Below, in pieces: positions 1 through 9,305 of a stretch of DNA of 64,000 nt. Within the stretch, counting starts at the first letter, position 1. Each line of letters begins with the position of its first letter. The position numbers were made by a program, and so were the translations under genes. This DNA comes from Pseudomonas putida (GTDB lineage Bacteria; Pseudomonadota; Gammaproteobacteria; Pseudomonadales; Pseudomonadaceae). A model generated the notes under the pieces. It was not told where the DNA came from. It did no database searches and worked only from the letters and a program-made list of their open reading frames with translations. Location: NCBI RefSeq assembly GCF_030159595.1, contig NZ_BSKJ01000014.1, positions 83,317 through 147,316 of the forward strand. Reading direction: 5' to 3'.

Positions 1-455
1 CCGCGCGGGCTTTCCCGCTCTCGCAACCACTCGCTCCCAGGGCCTGCGTAAGTGGTGAGCAACCGCAACGGCACGTTATCCACATGGAAGCGCGGGCACA
101 TGGGGCCAGCCAATACCCGCAGACGCAAACCAACCCGCCGTGCGCCAACCAGGCAGGTGTATGCGGCTACCAGCCAGGTCACATCGGCAACGAAGGCCTC
201 GTAGCCTTGTAAATCCGCTGCTTCACGCATCAGATCGGGCAATACGGGTGTTTGCTGCTCGTCCACATCGATTACCCGCTGATCAGCCAGGGGCTGACCA
301 AGACTTATCAACAGTTCAGCAAAGTCTTCCAACTGTGCTGGCAGGCGTCGGCGCCAAACGGCCAGGTTCACACCATCCTGCAGTACTTCGGTCAGCACTT
401 GCGGGTTTTCGCCGAAGACCTGAAAGATATCCACAGACCGATGTGACAGGCTCAT
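1..455 (-). CDS. DUF1826 family protein, C-terminus cut by window edge
   Basis: The ATG lies at 455-453 and overlaps the stop of the CobW gene (ATGA), so the two are translationally coupled. About 151 residues are visible, starting MSLSHRSVDIFQVFGENPQ and reaching the segment MCPRFHVDNVPLRLLTTYAG, which I recognise as typical of DUF1826 proteins; the end lies beyond base 1. The biochemical role is unknown. The family is regularly found next to CobW/ZigA-type GTPases in zinc-starvation loci of proteobacteria, and that is its context here. The conserved Cys and His residues could bind metal, but this is inference. Confidence 0.8.
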   Translation of the reverse strand, partial: MSLSHRSVDIFQVFGENPQVLTEVLQDGVNLAVWRRRLPAQLEDFAELLISLGQPLADQRVIDVDEQQTPVLPDLMREAADLQGYEAFVADVTWLVAAYTCLVGARRVGLRLRVLAGPMCPRFHVDNVPLRLLTTYAGPGSEWLRERESPR

Positions 456-1660
456 GCCGCCACCTCCTCGTGCCACGGGCCGAACGGGTCGGGAAAGCGC
501 AACCAGCCCAGGTGGCCCACGTCCATTTCCTGGTCCGTCAACAGGCATGCATCAAGGTCTGTGGATAATTTTTCGAAGTCGATGTTCTGCCCGATGAACA
601 CCAACTCCTGGCGGCAATCACCGGTCTCGGCAGTCCAGTGTTTCAGGATCGCGCCAGTGTTATCCACATCCTGCGGCCACTGCTCGCGGGGCACGAAACG
701 CCACCAGCGGCCAGCCAGACCATGGCGCATCATTCCGCCCGCCTGCGACCAGCTACCAGCTTCCTGGTACTTGCTGGCCAACCAGAAAAACCCTTTGGAA
801 CGCAGCAGCCGCCCATTGCTCCAGTGGGTGTGGATAAAGTCGAAAAAGCGCTGTGGATGAAGCGGCCGTCTGGCCTGCCAGGTCATGGCCGCGATACCGT
901 ACTCTTCAGTTTCCGGCACATGTTCACCGCGCAGCTCCTGCAGCCAGCCCGGTGCCTGGGCTGCCAGGTCGAAGTCGAACAGGCCGGTGTCGAGAATACG
1001 CGCCAGCGGCACCTGGCCCATGACCATAGGCACGATCTGCGCCCGTGCATTGAGGCTGCGCAAAATGGCGATGAGTTCTTCGCGCTCATGCTGGCTGATC
1101 AGGTCGATCTTGCTCAGCAGCAGCACATCGGCGAACTCGACCTGCTCGATCAGCAGGTCACTGATCGACCGCTCGTCTTCCTCGCCCAAGGTTTCACCAC
1201 GGCTGGCCAGGCTGTCTGCTGCCTGGTAGTCGTGCAAGAAGTTCAAGCCATCGACCACGGTAACCATGGTATCCAGGCGCGCCATGTCGGACAGACTACG
1301 GCCCTGTTCGTCGCGGAAGGTGAATGTCTCTGCCACCGGCAGTGGCTCCGAAATACCGGTGGACTCAATGAGCAAATAATCGAAGCGCCCTTCTTCGGCC
1401 AACCGCGCCACCTCTTCGAGCAGGTCTTCACGCAGTGTGCAGCAAATGCAGCCGTTGCTCATCTCGACCAGTTTCTCTTCAGCGCGGTTGAGGCTGACGT
1501 TGCGCTGCACCTCGCTGGCGTCGATGTTGATTTCACTCATATCGTTGACGATGACCGCGACCCGCAGGTTGTCGCGGTTACGCAGCACATGGTTAAGCAA
1601 AGTGCTCTTGCCGGCGCCAAGGAAGCCGGACAGCACGGTGACGGGGAGACGGTTGGACAT
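452..1660 (-). CDS. CobW/COG0523-family GTPase, probable zinc metallochaperone
   Basis: The 402-residue protein has a Walker A motif GFLGAGKST (residues 12-20) and the family metal-binding motif CICC (71-74) just after it, as in the zinc-linked ZigA/YciC/ZNG1 branch of COG0523 GTPases. These bind zinc and, with GTP, are thought to pass it to client enzymes when zinc is scarce. A C-terminal CobW_C-like region follows. The start ATG is preceded by AAGAGG at good spacing. It is the first gene of a unit with the DUF1826 gene and diverges from the FolE2 unit across a Zur-like box. The exact client is not visible from sequence. Confidence 0.9.
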   Translation of the reverse strand: MSNRLPVTVLSGFLGAGKSTLLNHVLRNRDNLRVAVIVNDMSEINIDASEVQRNVSLNRAEEKLVEMSNGCICCTLREDLLEEVARLAEEGRFDYLLIESTGISEPLPVAETFTFRDEQGRSLSDMARLDTMVTVVDGLNFLHDYQAADSLASRGETLGEEDERSISDLLIEQVEFADVLLLSKIDLISQHEREELIAILRSLNARAQIVPMVMGQVPLARILDTGLFDFDLAAQAPGWLQELRGEHVPETEEYGIAAMTWQARRPLHPQRFFDFIHTHWSNGRLLRSKGFFWLASKYQEAGSWSQAGGMMRHGLAGRWWRFVPREQWPQDVDNTGAILKHWTAETGDCRQELVFIGQNIDFEKLSTDLDACLLTDQEMDVGHLGWLRFPDPFGPWHEEVAA

Positions 1661-1707
1661 GGCGAAACCTCTTCAGGCGAGCGCATTCGAAACGATGCAT
1701 TGCACAA

Positions 1708-1722
1708 TGTTATAAAGTAACA
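1708..1722. promoter_or_regulatory. Candidate Zur (zinc uptake regulator) operator
   Basis: TGTTATAAAGTAACA has arms TGTTA/TAACA and closely resembles the gammaproteobacterial Zur box core GTTATAnnATAAC. It lies in the divergent gap between the CobW GTPase (start 1660) and the secreted protein/FolE2 unit (start 1776), so one operator could repress both in zinc-replete cells. Both flanking gene families are known Zur targets in other bacteria. The assignment is by motif and context only. Confidence 0.7.
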
Positions 1723-1775
1723 ATACAATTTCGCCAAGCCGTTCTCGACGGACGAGTACTCACCGGGGATGAAAA

Positions 1776-2156
1776 ATGAATCTGCCATGCGCCATGGTGT
1801 TGCTGTTGCTCACCATGCCCACTTCGCTGTTCGCCATGCCAAAGAGCAGCACGTTGGCGGTGTGTACACGCAGCGCGACACTGCTTGCCTGCCAAGACGG
1901 CAAGGGCAGTTACTACAGCGTGCGCAGCGCAGGCAGCACGTTCTACCTGCGCGGTTACGACTTCAGCAGCCGGCGCCTGTGGTCACAAACGAACAGCCGC
2001 TATGGCACGTTGACCTTTTTCACCGGCCTGGCCAGCGATGGCGAAGCCTGGGTGGGTTACAGCCGTCGCGTTGGCTGGACCACCTTGAACCGCGTATCCA
2101 GTTCCAGCGGGCAGCGCTTCAACCTGCATTGCAGCTTGATCGGCGGTTGCCACTGA
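1776..2156 (+). CDS. Small secreted protein of unknown function in the Zur locus
   Basis: 126 residues with a clear N-terminal signal peptide (hydrophobic stretch about residues 3-18, likely cleavage after SLFA). The mature part is rich in Ser, Tyr and Trp and has Cys residues near residues 29, 39, 119 and 124, which could form disulfides. I do not recognise a family with certainty; P. aeruginosa has small uncharacterised Zur-regulated proteins in its equivalent locus. The stop lies 25 bp before folE2, so the two are probably cotranscribed from the Zur-controlled divergent promoter. A GGGGA sequence sits a few bases upstream of the ATG. Confidence 0.7.
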   Translation: MNLPCAMVLLLLTMPTSLFAMPKSSTLAVCTRSATLLACQDGKGSYYSVRSAGSTFYLRGYDFSSRRLWSQTNSRYGTLTFFTGLASDGEAWVGYSRRVGWTTLNRVSSSSGQRFNLHCSLIGGCH

Positions 2157-2181
2157 TGCCCCTTTTTGTTTGGAAAGCCAG

Positions 2182-3087
2182 ATGACCCAGCTCAAGCTCC
2201 CCGATATCGCTGCACAAACCCTGGAGTACACCTTGCCTTTGAACTGGGTGGGCATGTGCGGGATTGCCGTGCCTGTGCAATTCGAAGGACGCACTGCAGC
2301 TGCCAAAGTGGATGCCGGGGTAAGCCTGGTGGACAGCAGTTCACGCGGCATCCATATGTCGCGGCTTTACCTTGCCCTGGAGTCATTGGAGCACCAGCCC
2401 CTCACGCCGCTGGCAATCAGGCAGCTACTGGCTGATTTCCTGAGCAGCCATGAAGGAATTTCCTCTGCGGCCTACCTGCGCCTCAACTTCGAGCACCTGC
2501 TGAAACGGCCGGCGTTGATCAGCCCATTGGCAGGCTGGAAAAGCTATGCCGTAACGGTCGATGCAAGGATAGAAAATGAAATGTTCCACGTGGAACTATC
2601 TGTTTCCGTTCCTTACTCCTCGACCTGTCCATGCTCGGCTGCACTTGCACGGCAGCTGATTCAGCAGCAGTTCCTGGACGACTTCAGCGAGGAGCAGGTC
2701 GGAAAATCTGCAGTGCTGCAGTGGCTTGGTAGCGCCGAGGGGATTGTGGCAACGCCGCACAGCCAACGAAGTACCGCGCAAATCCAGGTACGGTTGCGCA
2801 GCAATCAGCACGCTTTGCCCATCACCGAATTGATTAACGGCATTGAGACAAGCTTGGGGACCGCTGTGCAGACCGCGGTGAAACGTGCGGACGAACAAGC
2901 CTTCGCATTGGCCAACGGGCAAAACCTGATGTTCTGCGAAGACGCCGCACGACGCCTGCACAAGGCACTACGGCAAATGGAATGGAGCACGGCCTTCAAG
3001 CTACGCGTGGAACATGCAGAAAGCCTGCATGCCCACGACGCAGTTGCCACCAGCCAATGGCAATGGGACGTCAGCTGCGCGGTTTGA
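2182..3087 (+). CDS. folE2: GTP cyclohydrolase FolE2 (type IB)
   Basis: 301 residues. The segment VSLVDSSSRGIHMSRLYLAL (about 47-66) and the motif TCPCSAALAR (Cys149, Cys151) are typical of FolE2, which converts GTP to 7,8-dihydroneopterin triphosphate, the first step of folate synthesis. Type IB enzymes work with metals other than zinc and replace zinc-dependent FolE during zinc starvation, which fits the Zur-like box upstream. I chose the ATG at 2182, preceded by GGAAAG; an in-frame TTG at 2170 is less likely. The 3' end overlaps the convergent DUF3617 gene by 17 bp. An exact parS core lies inside the gene at 2583-2596. Confidence 0.93.
   Translation: MTQLKLPDIAAQTLEYTLPLNWVGMCGIAVPVQFEGRTAAAKVDAGVSLVDSSSRGIHMSRLYLALESLEHQPLTPLAIRQLLADFLSSHEGISSAAYLRLNFEHLLKRPALISPLAGWKSYAVTVDARIENEMFHVELSVSVPYSSTCPCSAALARQLIQQQFLDDFSEEQVGKSAVLQWLGSAEGIVATPHSQRSTAQIQVRLRSNQHALPITELINGIETSLGTAVQTAVKRADEQAFALANGQNLMFCEDAARRLHKALRQMEWSTAFKLRVEHAESLHAHDAVATSQWQWDVSCAV
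2583..2596. promoter_or_regulatory. parS core (ParB-binding palindrome) inside folE2
   Basis: GTTCCACGTGGAAC is a perfect 14-bp palindrome, identical to the core of the two sites in recF (35149-35162 and 35779-35792). The outer bases are T on both sides, so the 16-bp form is not fully symmetric. It lies about 20 kb from parAB and about 29 kb from the presumed oriC. Confidence 0.75.
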
Positions 3088-3598
3088 CCGAACCACAGTC
3101 ATTTCCCAGCCACACCGCACGGGTATTCATGCTGCCTTGCTGCTGCACACCCGAAGCGTTGAACGTACCACTGACCTGAGTAGTGAATTCCCGGTCGCTG
3201 AGGAAGGTGGCCTGGCCAGTGCCCTGTGCCTTGGGGCAGCTGAACTGGAACTTCCATACGTTACCGGTACGGTCGGTAATCTTTTGGGTGCAACCTGACT
3301 TCGGGTCCTGCAACGGGATATCGTTGGTTGCCACCTGCTCTGGCGTCAGGCAAGAACGTACGCCATTGCCACCGACAGTCACCCCTTGTTTGGCCAACAC
3401 CCCCTCCATCATGGCGCGCTGCTCTGGCGGGAGGTTTTTCAACTGACCGAGCATGAACTGCATGTCGGGTAACGGCTTGCCATCGACCTGCATGTTGCTG
3501 GTGGTCAGCTCCCACAAACCTGGTTGCAGCACTTGGGCATGCACCAGCGGGCTGCTCATAGCTAGGGCCAACGCCAACAGTGGCAGACGAATCTTCAT
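3071..3598 (-). CDS. DUF3617 family periplasmic protein
   Basis: 175 residues with a signal peptide (MKIRLPLLALALAMSSPLVHA, cleavage near residue 21) followed by QVLQPGLWELTTSNM, the usual opening of DUF3617 domains. Conserved features include RSCLTPEQ, a second Cys in SGCTQKI and a third in QFSCPKAQG. The fold and function are unknown; members are predicted soluble periplasmic or lipid-associated proteins. It converges on folE2 with a 17-bp overlap of coding ends and diverges from the cardiolipin synthase gene. Confidence 0.85.
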   Translation of the reverse strand: MKIRLPLLALALAMSSPLVHAQVLQPGLWELTTSNMQVDGKPLPDMQFMLGQLKNLPPEQRAMMEGVLAKQGVTVGGNGVRSCLTPEQVATNDIPLQDPKSGCTQKITDRTGNVWKFQFSCPKAQGTGQATFLSDREFTTQVSGTFNASGVQQQGSMNTRAVWLGNDCGSVKPRS

Positions 3599-3731
3599 GG
3601 ACGAACGCTCCTGGAAAATAGCCGGCCAAGCGGGCCGGACTGAGCCTTAGACGCCAAATCCACCTGTGGGTTGCAAGGCGGACCGGGAACGTGTTTTGTT
3701 AGCTCAAGTGTACTCGGCAAGCAGGATGCAT

Positions 3732-5171
3732 ATGGATTACCACAGCCCCTACTTCTTTGGTTACCTACTCGGCCTGATTCATCTGCTGGGTATCGGCGCC
3801 GCACTGCACGCGCTGTTCACCGTGCGAACAGCCCAAGGCGCCATTGCCTGGGCCATGCCCTTGTTCTTCATCCCCTACCTCACCTTGATTCCCTATCTGG
3901 TTTTCGGCGCCCGCTCGTTCTATGCCTACATCAAGGCCAGGCGCCAGGCCAACCAGGAAATGCATGTGGCCATGGCCAATCTCAACTGGCGGCCCTGGGT
4001 GGAAGAGGCCCTTACTGCCCGTGAGTCAGAGAGCTACGCAGCCCTGCGCGCCATGCCCAAGCTGGGACGAATGCCCTGCCTGGCGAACAACCAGGTGAAA
4101 TTGCTGATCGATGGAAAAGCCACGTTCGATGCCATTTTCGCCGCCATCGACAAAGCCCACGACGTGGTGTTGGTGCAGTTCTTCATCATCCATGACGACA
4201 CCCTAGGCAAGGCATTACAGCAACTGCTGTTGCGAAAGGCCGCCGAAGGGGTGCAGGTTTTCGTGCTCTATGATCGAGTCGGCAGCCATGCTTTGCCGGC
4301 CAGCTACAGCCAGCAACTGCGTGACGGTGGTGTGCAGATCCATGCCTTCGCCACCCGCCGCGGCTGGTTCAACCGCTTCCAGGTGAATTTCCGTAATCAT
4401 CGCAAGATTGTGGTGGTGGATGGCCTGCTCGGTTTTATCGGCGGCCACAACGTGGGGGACGAATACCTGGGTGAGCATCCTCAGCTCTCCCCCTGGCGCG
4501 ACACTCATGTGCAGATCAGCGGGCCGGTGCTGGCCTGCCTGCAGGAGTCGTTCGCCGAGGATTGGTATTGGGCCACGCGCCAGCTACCGCCGCTGATCCT
4601 GCCGGATGCCTACCCGGATAACGGCGTGCTGTGCCAGGCCTTGGCCAGCGGCCCAGCCGACCCGCAGGAAACCTGCTCGCTGTTCTTCCTCGAAGCGATC
4701 CATTCCGCCACCCGCAGGGTGTGGATCACCAGCCCCTACTTCATCCCTGATGAGGCAGTGTTCGCCGCCTTGCGTCTGGCAGTACTTCGCGGCGTCGATG
4801 TTAGAGTGCTGATTCCATCACGGCCAGACCACCGCATCGTCTATGCCGCCTCCAGTCTATTCGCCTTCGAAGCGGTGCGCGCAGGTGTGCGCATGTTCCG
4901 CTACCAACCAGGCTTTCTGCATCAGAAAGTGGTGCTGGTGGATGATGATGTGAGCGCGATCGGCAGTGCCAACCTGGACAACCGCTCATTCCGTCTGAAT
5001 TTCGAGATCACCCTGCTGACCGTCGACCGCAGCTTCGCCGACCAGGTCGAGCACATGCTGATCAATGACTTTGAACAGTCGCGGGAAATTACTGCAGAGG
5101 ACAGCCTCGACACTCATCGACTGCAGCAATTGGGGATGCGGATTGCACGGCTGATTTCACCGATCCTGTGA
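3732..5171 (+). CDS. cls: Cardiolipin synthase
   Basis: 479 residues from the ATG at 3732 (AGGA at 3723-3726 supports it; ATG 3726 and GTG 3666 are upstream alternatives). Two N-terminal membrane segments (YFFGYLLGLIHLLGIGAALH and AMPLFFIPYLTLIPYLVF) are followed by two phospholipase D HKD motifs, NHRKIVVVD and LHQKVVLVDD, each with a following GG/GSANLDNR loop. The enzyme condenses two phosphatidylglycerols to cardiolipin and glycerol at the inner membrane. The length matches other Pseudomonas Cls proteins. The gene converges on cfa, another membrane-lipid enzyme. Confidence 0.95.
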   Translation: MDYHSPYFFGYLLGLIHLLGIGAALHALFTVRTAQGAIAWAMPLFFIPYLTLIPYLVFGARSFYAYIKARRQANQEMHVAMANLNWRPWVEEALTARESESYAALRAMPKLGRMPCLANNQVKLLIDGKATFDAIFAAIDKAHDVVLVQFFIIHDDTLGKALQQLLLRKAAEGVQVFVLYDRVGSHALPASYSQQLRDGGVQIHAFATRRGWFNRFQVNFRNHRKIVVVDGLLGFIGGHNVGDEYLGEHPQLSPWRDTHVQISGPVLACLQESFAEDWYWATRQLPPLILPDAYPDNGVLCQALASGPADPQETCSLFFLEAIHSATRRVWITSPYFIPDEAVFAALRLAVLRGVDVRVLIPSRPDHRIVYAASSLFAFEAVRAGVRMFRYQPGFLHQKVVLVDDDVSAIGSANLDNRSFRLNFEITLLTVDRSFADQVEHMLINDFEQSREITAEDSLDTHRLQQLGMRIARLISPIL

Positions 5172-5173
5172 GA

Positions 5174-5198
5174 GGCCGCCCCACTTGCAGAGGCGGCC
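5174..5198. terminator. Possible bidirectional terminator between cls and cfa
   Basis: GGCCGCC (5174-5180) pairs with GGCGGCC (5192-5198) across an 11-base loop, in the 34-bp gap between the converging ends of cls and cfa. There is no clear U-run on either side, so its efficiency is uncertain. Confidence 0.4.
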
Positions 5199-5205
5199 AT
5201 GAGGT

Positions 5206-6390
5206 TTAGCGATACATGTCTTCCCGCGTCCATGGCAAGTCGTGGTGGCCATCCGCATAAGGCTTCACTGCCAATATCTGGTGCAGGTTGATCCAGCCCT
5301 TCTCAAAGGCGTAGGCACACCCCGCCAGGTACAGGCGCCAGATACGCAGCGTCTTCTCCGGCACCAGCGCCGCTGCTTTGTGCAACTGGTTCTCCAGGTT
5401 TGCGCTCCAGTGGTGCAAGGTCTTGGCGTAGTGCAAACGCAGGCTTTCCACGTCTACCACCTCCAGCCCCGACTCACAGATGCTGGCGCTGATCATCGAC
5501 AGGTGTGGTAGCTCGCCATGGGGGAACACATAACGGTCGATGAACTCACCTGCACCCCGCCCGACCGGACGGCCATCGATGTGTTTGGCGGTGATACCGT
5601 GGTTCATCACCAGCCCCCCTTCCCTGACCGCACCGAACAATTTCTGGCAATACAGCGCCAGGTTGGCATGCCCGACATGCTCAAACATGCCAACGCTGAC
5701 AACTTTGTCGAAGCGACCATCTTCAGGCAAGTCGCGATAATCAAGAATCTGCAGGTCGACTTTGTCGGTCAAGCCTTCGGCCTTGACGCGCTGCCGGCCA
5801 AGCTTGAGCTGCTCCTTGCTCAAGGTGATGCCAAACACCTTGGCGTCATATTCGCGTGCAGCAAAGCGCGCAAGCCCTCCCCAACCACATCCAACGTCTA
5901 GTAGGTAGTCACCGGCATTCAGGCGCAACTTGCGGCACAAATGATCGAACTTGTCCTGCTGCGCTTGATCGAGCGTGTTATCCGGCTCGCGGAAGTAAGC
6001 GCACGAATAGGCCATGTCCTGATCCAGCCACAGCTGGTAGAAGGCATTGGAAACATCATAGTGGTAGGAGATGGCTTCGGCGTCAGTGCTTTTGTCGTGG
6101 GCGTGCCGTGGCGGTGGTGCATCATCCTCGTCAACCAGCAGTGCTTCGCTCAGCTCATCGCACACGCGGATGGCTTCACCAATATCGCCTTCCAGTTCCA
6201 GCTTGCCTTCAACGAAAGCGGTACCCAGCTGCTCCAAGGTCGGATGGGTCAACTGGCTGATCAGCTGTGGCTCCTTGACCAGGATGGTCACCTGCGGGCT
6301 AGGCCCCAGATCGAACTGGTTACCGTCCCACAGTTTCAGCCGTAGCGGCAGATGCAGGCTTTGAAGTGCCGGTGGAAGTTGCGCAAGCAT
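5206..6390 (-). CDS. cfa: Cyclopropane-fatty-acyl-phospholipid synthase
   Basis: 394 residues. The SAM-binding motif LLDVGCGWGGLARFA, then GITLSKEQL and a later FEHVGH segment, identify a CFA synthase, which adds a methylene from S-adenosylmethionine across the double bond of membrane unsaturated acyl chains. The N-terminal ~120 residues are the family's lipid-binding part. The protein acts at the inner face of the cytoplasmic membrane. The equivalent P. putida gene (cfaB) is known to depend on RpoS; I could not fix its -10 with confidence. It diverges from lpd across a 207-bp gap holding two perfect palindromes. Confidence 0.95.
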   Translation of the reverse strand: MLAQLPPALQSLHLPLRLKLWDGNQFDLGPSPQVTILVKEPQLISQLTHPTLEQLGTAFVEGKLELEGDIGEAIRVCDELSEALLVDEDDAPPPRHAHDKSTDAEAISYHYDVSNAFYQLWLDQDMAYSCAYFREPDNTLDQAQQDKFDHLCRKLRLNAGDYLLDVGCGWGGLARFAAREYDAKVFGITLSKEQLKLGRQRVKAEGLTDKVDLQILDYRDLPEDGRFDKVVSVGMFEHVGHANLALYCQKLFGAVREGGLVMNHGITAKHIDGRPVGRGAGEFIDRYVFPHGELPHLSMISASICESGLEVVDVESLRLHYAKTLHHWSANLENQLHKAAALVPEKTLRIWRLYLAGCAYAFEKGWINLHQILAVKPYADGHHDLPWTREDMYR

Positions 6391-6484
6391 GAACGACCCT
6401 CCTGTCCGTATTTGGCCACAACGCCTGATATTTCGAGCGCCGCCGGATCAGAGTAGTTCATTGGTGGGAGGTTTCCTCTAAACC

Positions 6485-6496
6485 AGACCATGGTCT
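6485..6496. promoter_or_regulatory. Perfect 12-bp palindrome in the cfa-lpd divergent gap
   Basis: AGACCATGGTCT is a perfect palindrome in the divergent promoter region. It has operator-like symmetry, but no known regulator consensus that I can name. Confidence 0.35.
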
Positions 6497-6525
6497 AGAA
6501 CCAACCGATCTTATACACACAGCAC

Positions 6526-6537
6526 ATTGTATACAAT
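6526..6537. promoter_or_regulatory. Perfect 12-bp palindrome, possible GntR-type operator
   Basis: ATTGTATACAAT is perfectly symmetric and lies 60 bp before the lpd start. TTGTATACAA-like sequences are typical operators of FadR-subfamily GntR repressors. No GntR gene is nearby, so this is motif-based inference. Confidence 0.4.
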
Positions 6538-6597
6538 TTTAAGTTCTCAGCTTAACCTTGTGCCCCTCTCGCGCTTCTTCATCCTGGAGTTGAACCC

Positions 6598-7998
<1,401 letters not shown>

Positions 7999-8084
7999 CA
8001 GCCCCCCTTCGCAGCCAAAGGCCATTCACCAGGATGGGCCTCAAGCTGCGAAACGGGCATTTCAAACGCCTGCGACTTTACCTG

Positions 8085-9305
8085 TCAGGCAAACCTGGAT
8101 GCCAGGAATGGCGAGATATCCAGCGGCAGGGTTTCGTTGTGAATGACCTTGTCCAGCATCACACCGGTGATTGCCGACGTCAGTATCCCGGTACGGAAAT
8201 GCCCACAGGCATTGAAGTACCCCTCGACTCCGCTCACCGGGCCAAGGATCGGCAGTTCATCGGGGGAACCTGGGCGCAAGCCTGCCCAGGTTCGCTTGAG
8301 GTTCACCTCGGCAAGCTCGGGTAAACAGCGCACCGCACCTTGCACCAGCGTGCTGATCTCCGGGAAGGTGTTGCTGACATCGAACCCTTTATCCTCGGTG
8401 GTGCTACCAATCAGGATCTCGCCGTTGTCCTTCTGCGCCAGGTAGCAGTCACTGGTGGTCAGGCAACCGTTGAGCAGTTTGGGCAAGCGCTCGGTCAGTA
8501 CGATCTGCCCTTTCACCGGCGTCACCGGGATGGTTTTGCCGGTCGCCCACTGGCTCAAGTCGGCGGCCCAGGCGCCAGCAGCATTGATCAGGCTGTGGCA
8601 GTGAATATCCCCCGCCGTGTCGGTGTTCACGCCTTTGATGCGATCACCAACATGCATCACACCCGTGACATTGGTGTTCAGGTAAAGATCTACACCGTTT
8701 TGCCGCGCCGCTTCCAGGTACGCGTCGCCCAGCCGGAACGGGCTTACCTGATGATCGCAAAGAAACTCCAGCGCCCCTTTGGCTTTTGCAGTTACCGCCG
8801 GCTCCGTCTCTCGCAGTTCCTGCTGCCCCAGCCAGCGCACCTGGTCGGCCAGATGTGGAATGTGCGAAACGATGTGCTCGGCATACAGCTGGTCCTCTTC
8901 ATCCTGGATGATGTACTTCAAGCCGGTCCGCTCGAACTTGAAATCCATCCCGTGACGCTCGATCAGTTCCTGGTGCAGCTGTGGATAAAGTGCGTTGGAC
9001 TGCAAGGCAAAGTCGAAGAAACACTGCGGCAGGATATGCGGCGTAGAGGCATCAACCGCGACCGCAGCGCCCTTGGCTTCACGCTTGGCGCGTGAGGACA
9101 TCATGCGGAAGAAGATCACCCCACAGCCCAGCCCCACCGACTCGCCGATGGCCCATAAACCACCCGCGGAAGCACGGGTTGCATTGCCCGGGCGTTTGGC
9201 ATCGATCAGGGCAATCCGCAGATTGCCGCGCCTGGACAATTGATAAGCACAGGAAGCGCCGATAACGCCGCCGCCAGCAATGACGATGTCATAAGTCCTG
9301 TTCAT
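8085..9305 (-). CDS. hcnC: Hydrogen cyanide synthase subunit HcnC
   Basis: 406 residues from MNRTYDIVIAGGGVIGASCA; the reading frame is open further upstream, but this ATG (9305-9303) gives the family length. It is a DAO/glycine-oxidase-type FAD protein with the Rossmann motif GGGVIGASCAYQL at the N-terminus and a C-terminal GHFRTGILTSAITG segment. With HcnA and HcnB it forms the membrane-associated flavoenzyme that oxidises glycine to HCN and CO2. The segment RASAGGLWAIGESVGLGCG is characteristic of HcnC. The start overlaps the end of hcnB by 17 bp. Related heterotrimeric opine or D-hydroxyproline dehydrogenases are the main alternative, but all three subunits fit Hcn best. Confidence 0.88.
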   Translation of the reverse strand: MNRTYDIVIAGGGVIGASCAYQLSRRGNLRIALIDAKRPGNATRASAGGLWAIGESVGLGCGVIFFRMMSSRAKREAKGAAVAVDASTPHILPQCFFDFALQSNALYPQLHQELIERHGMDFKFERTGLKYIIQDEEDQLYAEHIVSHIPHLADQVRWLGQQELRETEPAVTAKAKGALEFLCDHQVSPFRLGDAYLEAARQNGVDLYLNTNVTGVMHVGDRIKGVNTDTAGDIHCHSLINAAGAWAADLSQWATGKTIPVTPVKGQIVLTERLPKLLNGCLTTSDCYLAQKDNGEILIGSTTEDKGFDVSNTFPEISTLVQGAVRCLPELAEVNLKRTWAGLRPGSPDELPILGPVSGVEGYFNACGHFRTGILTSAITGVMLDKVIHNETLPLDISPFLASRFA

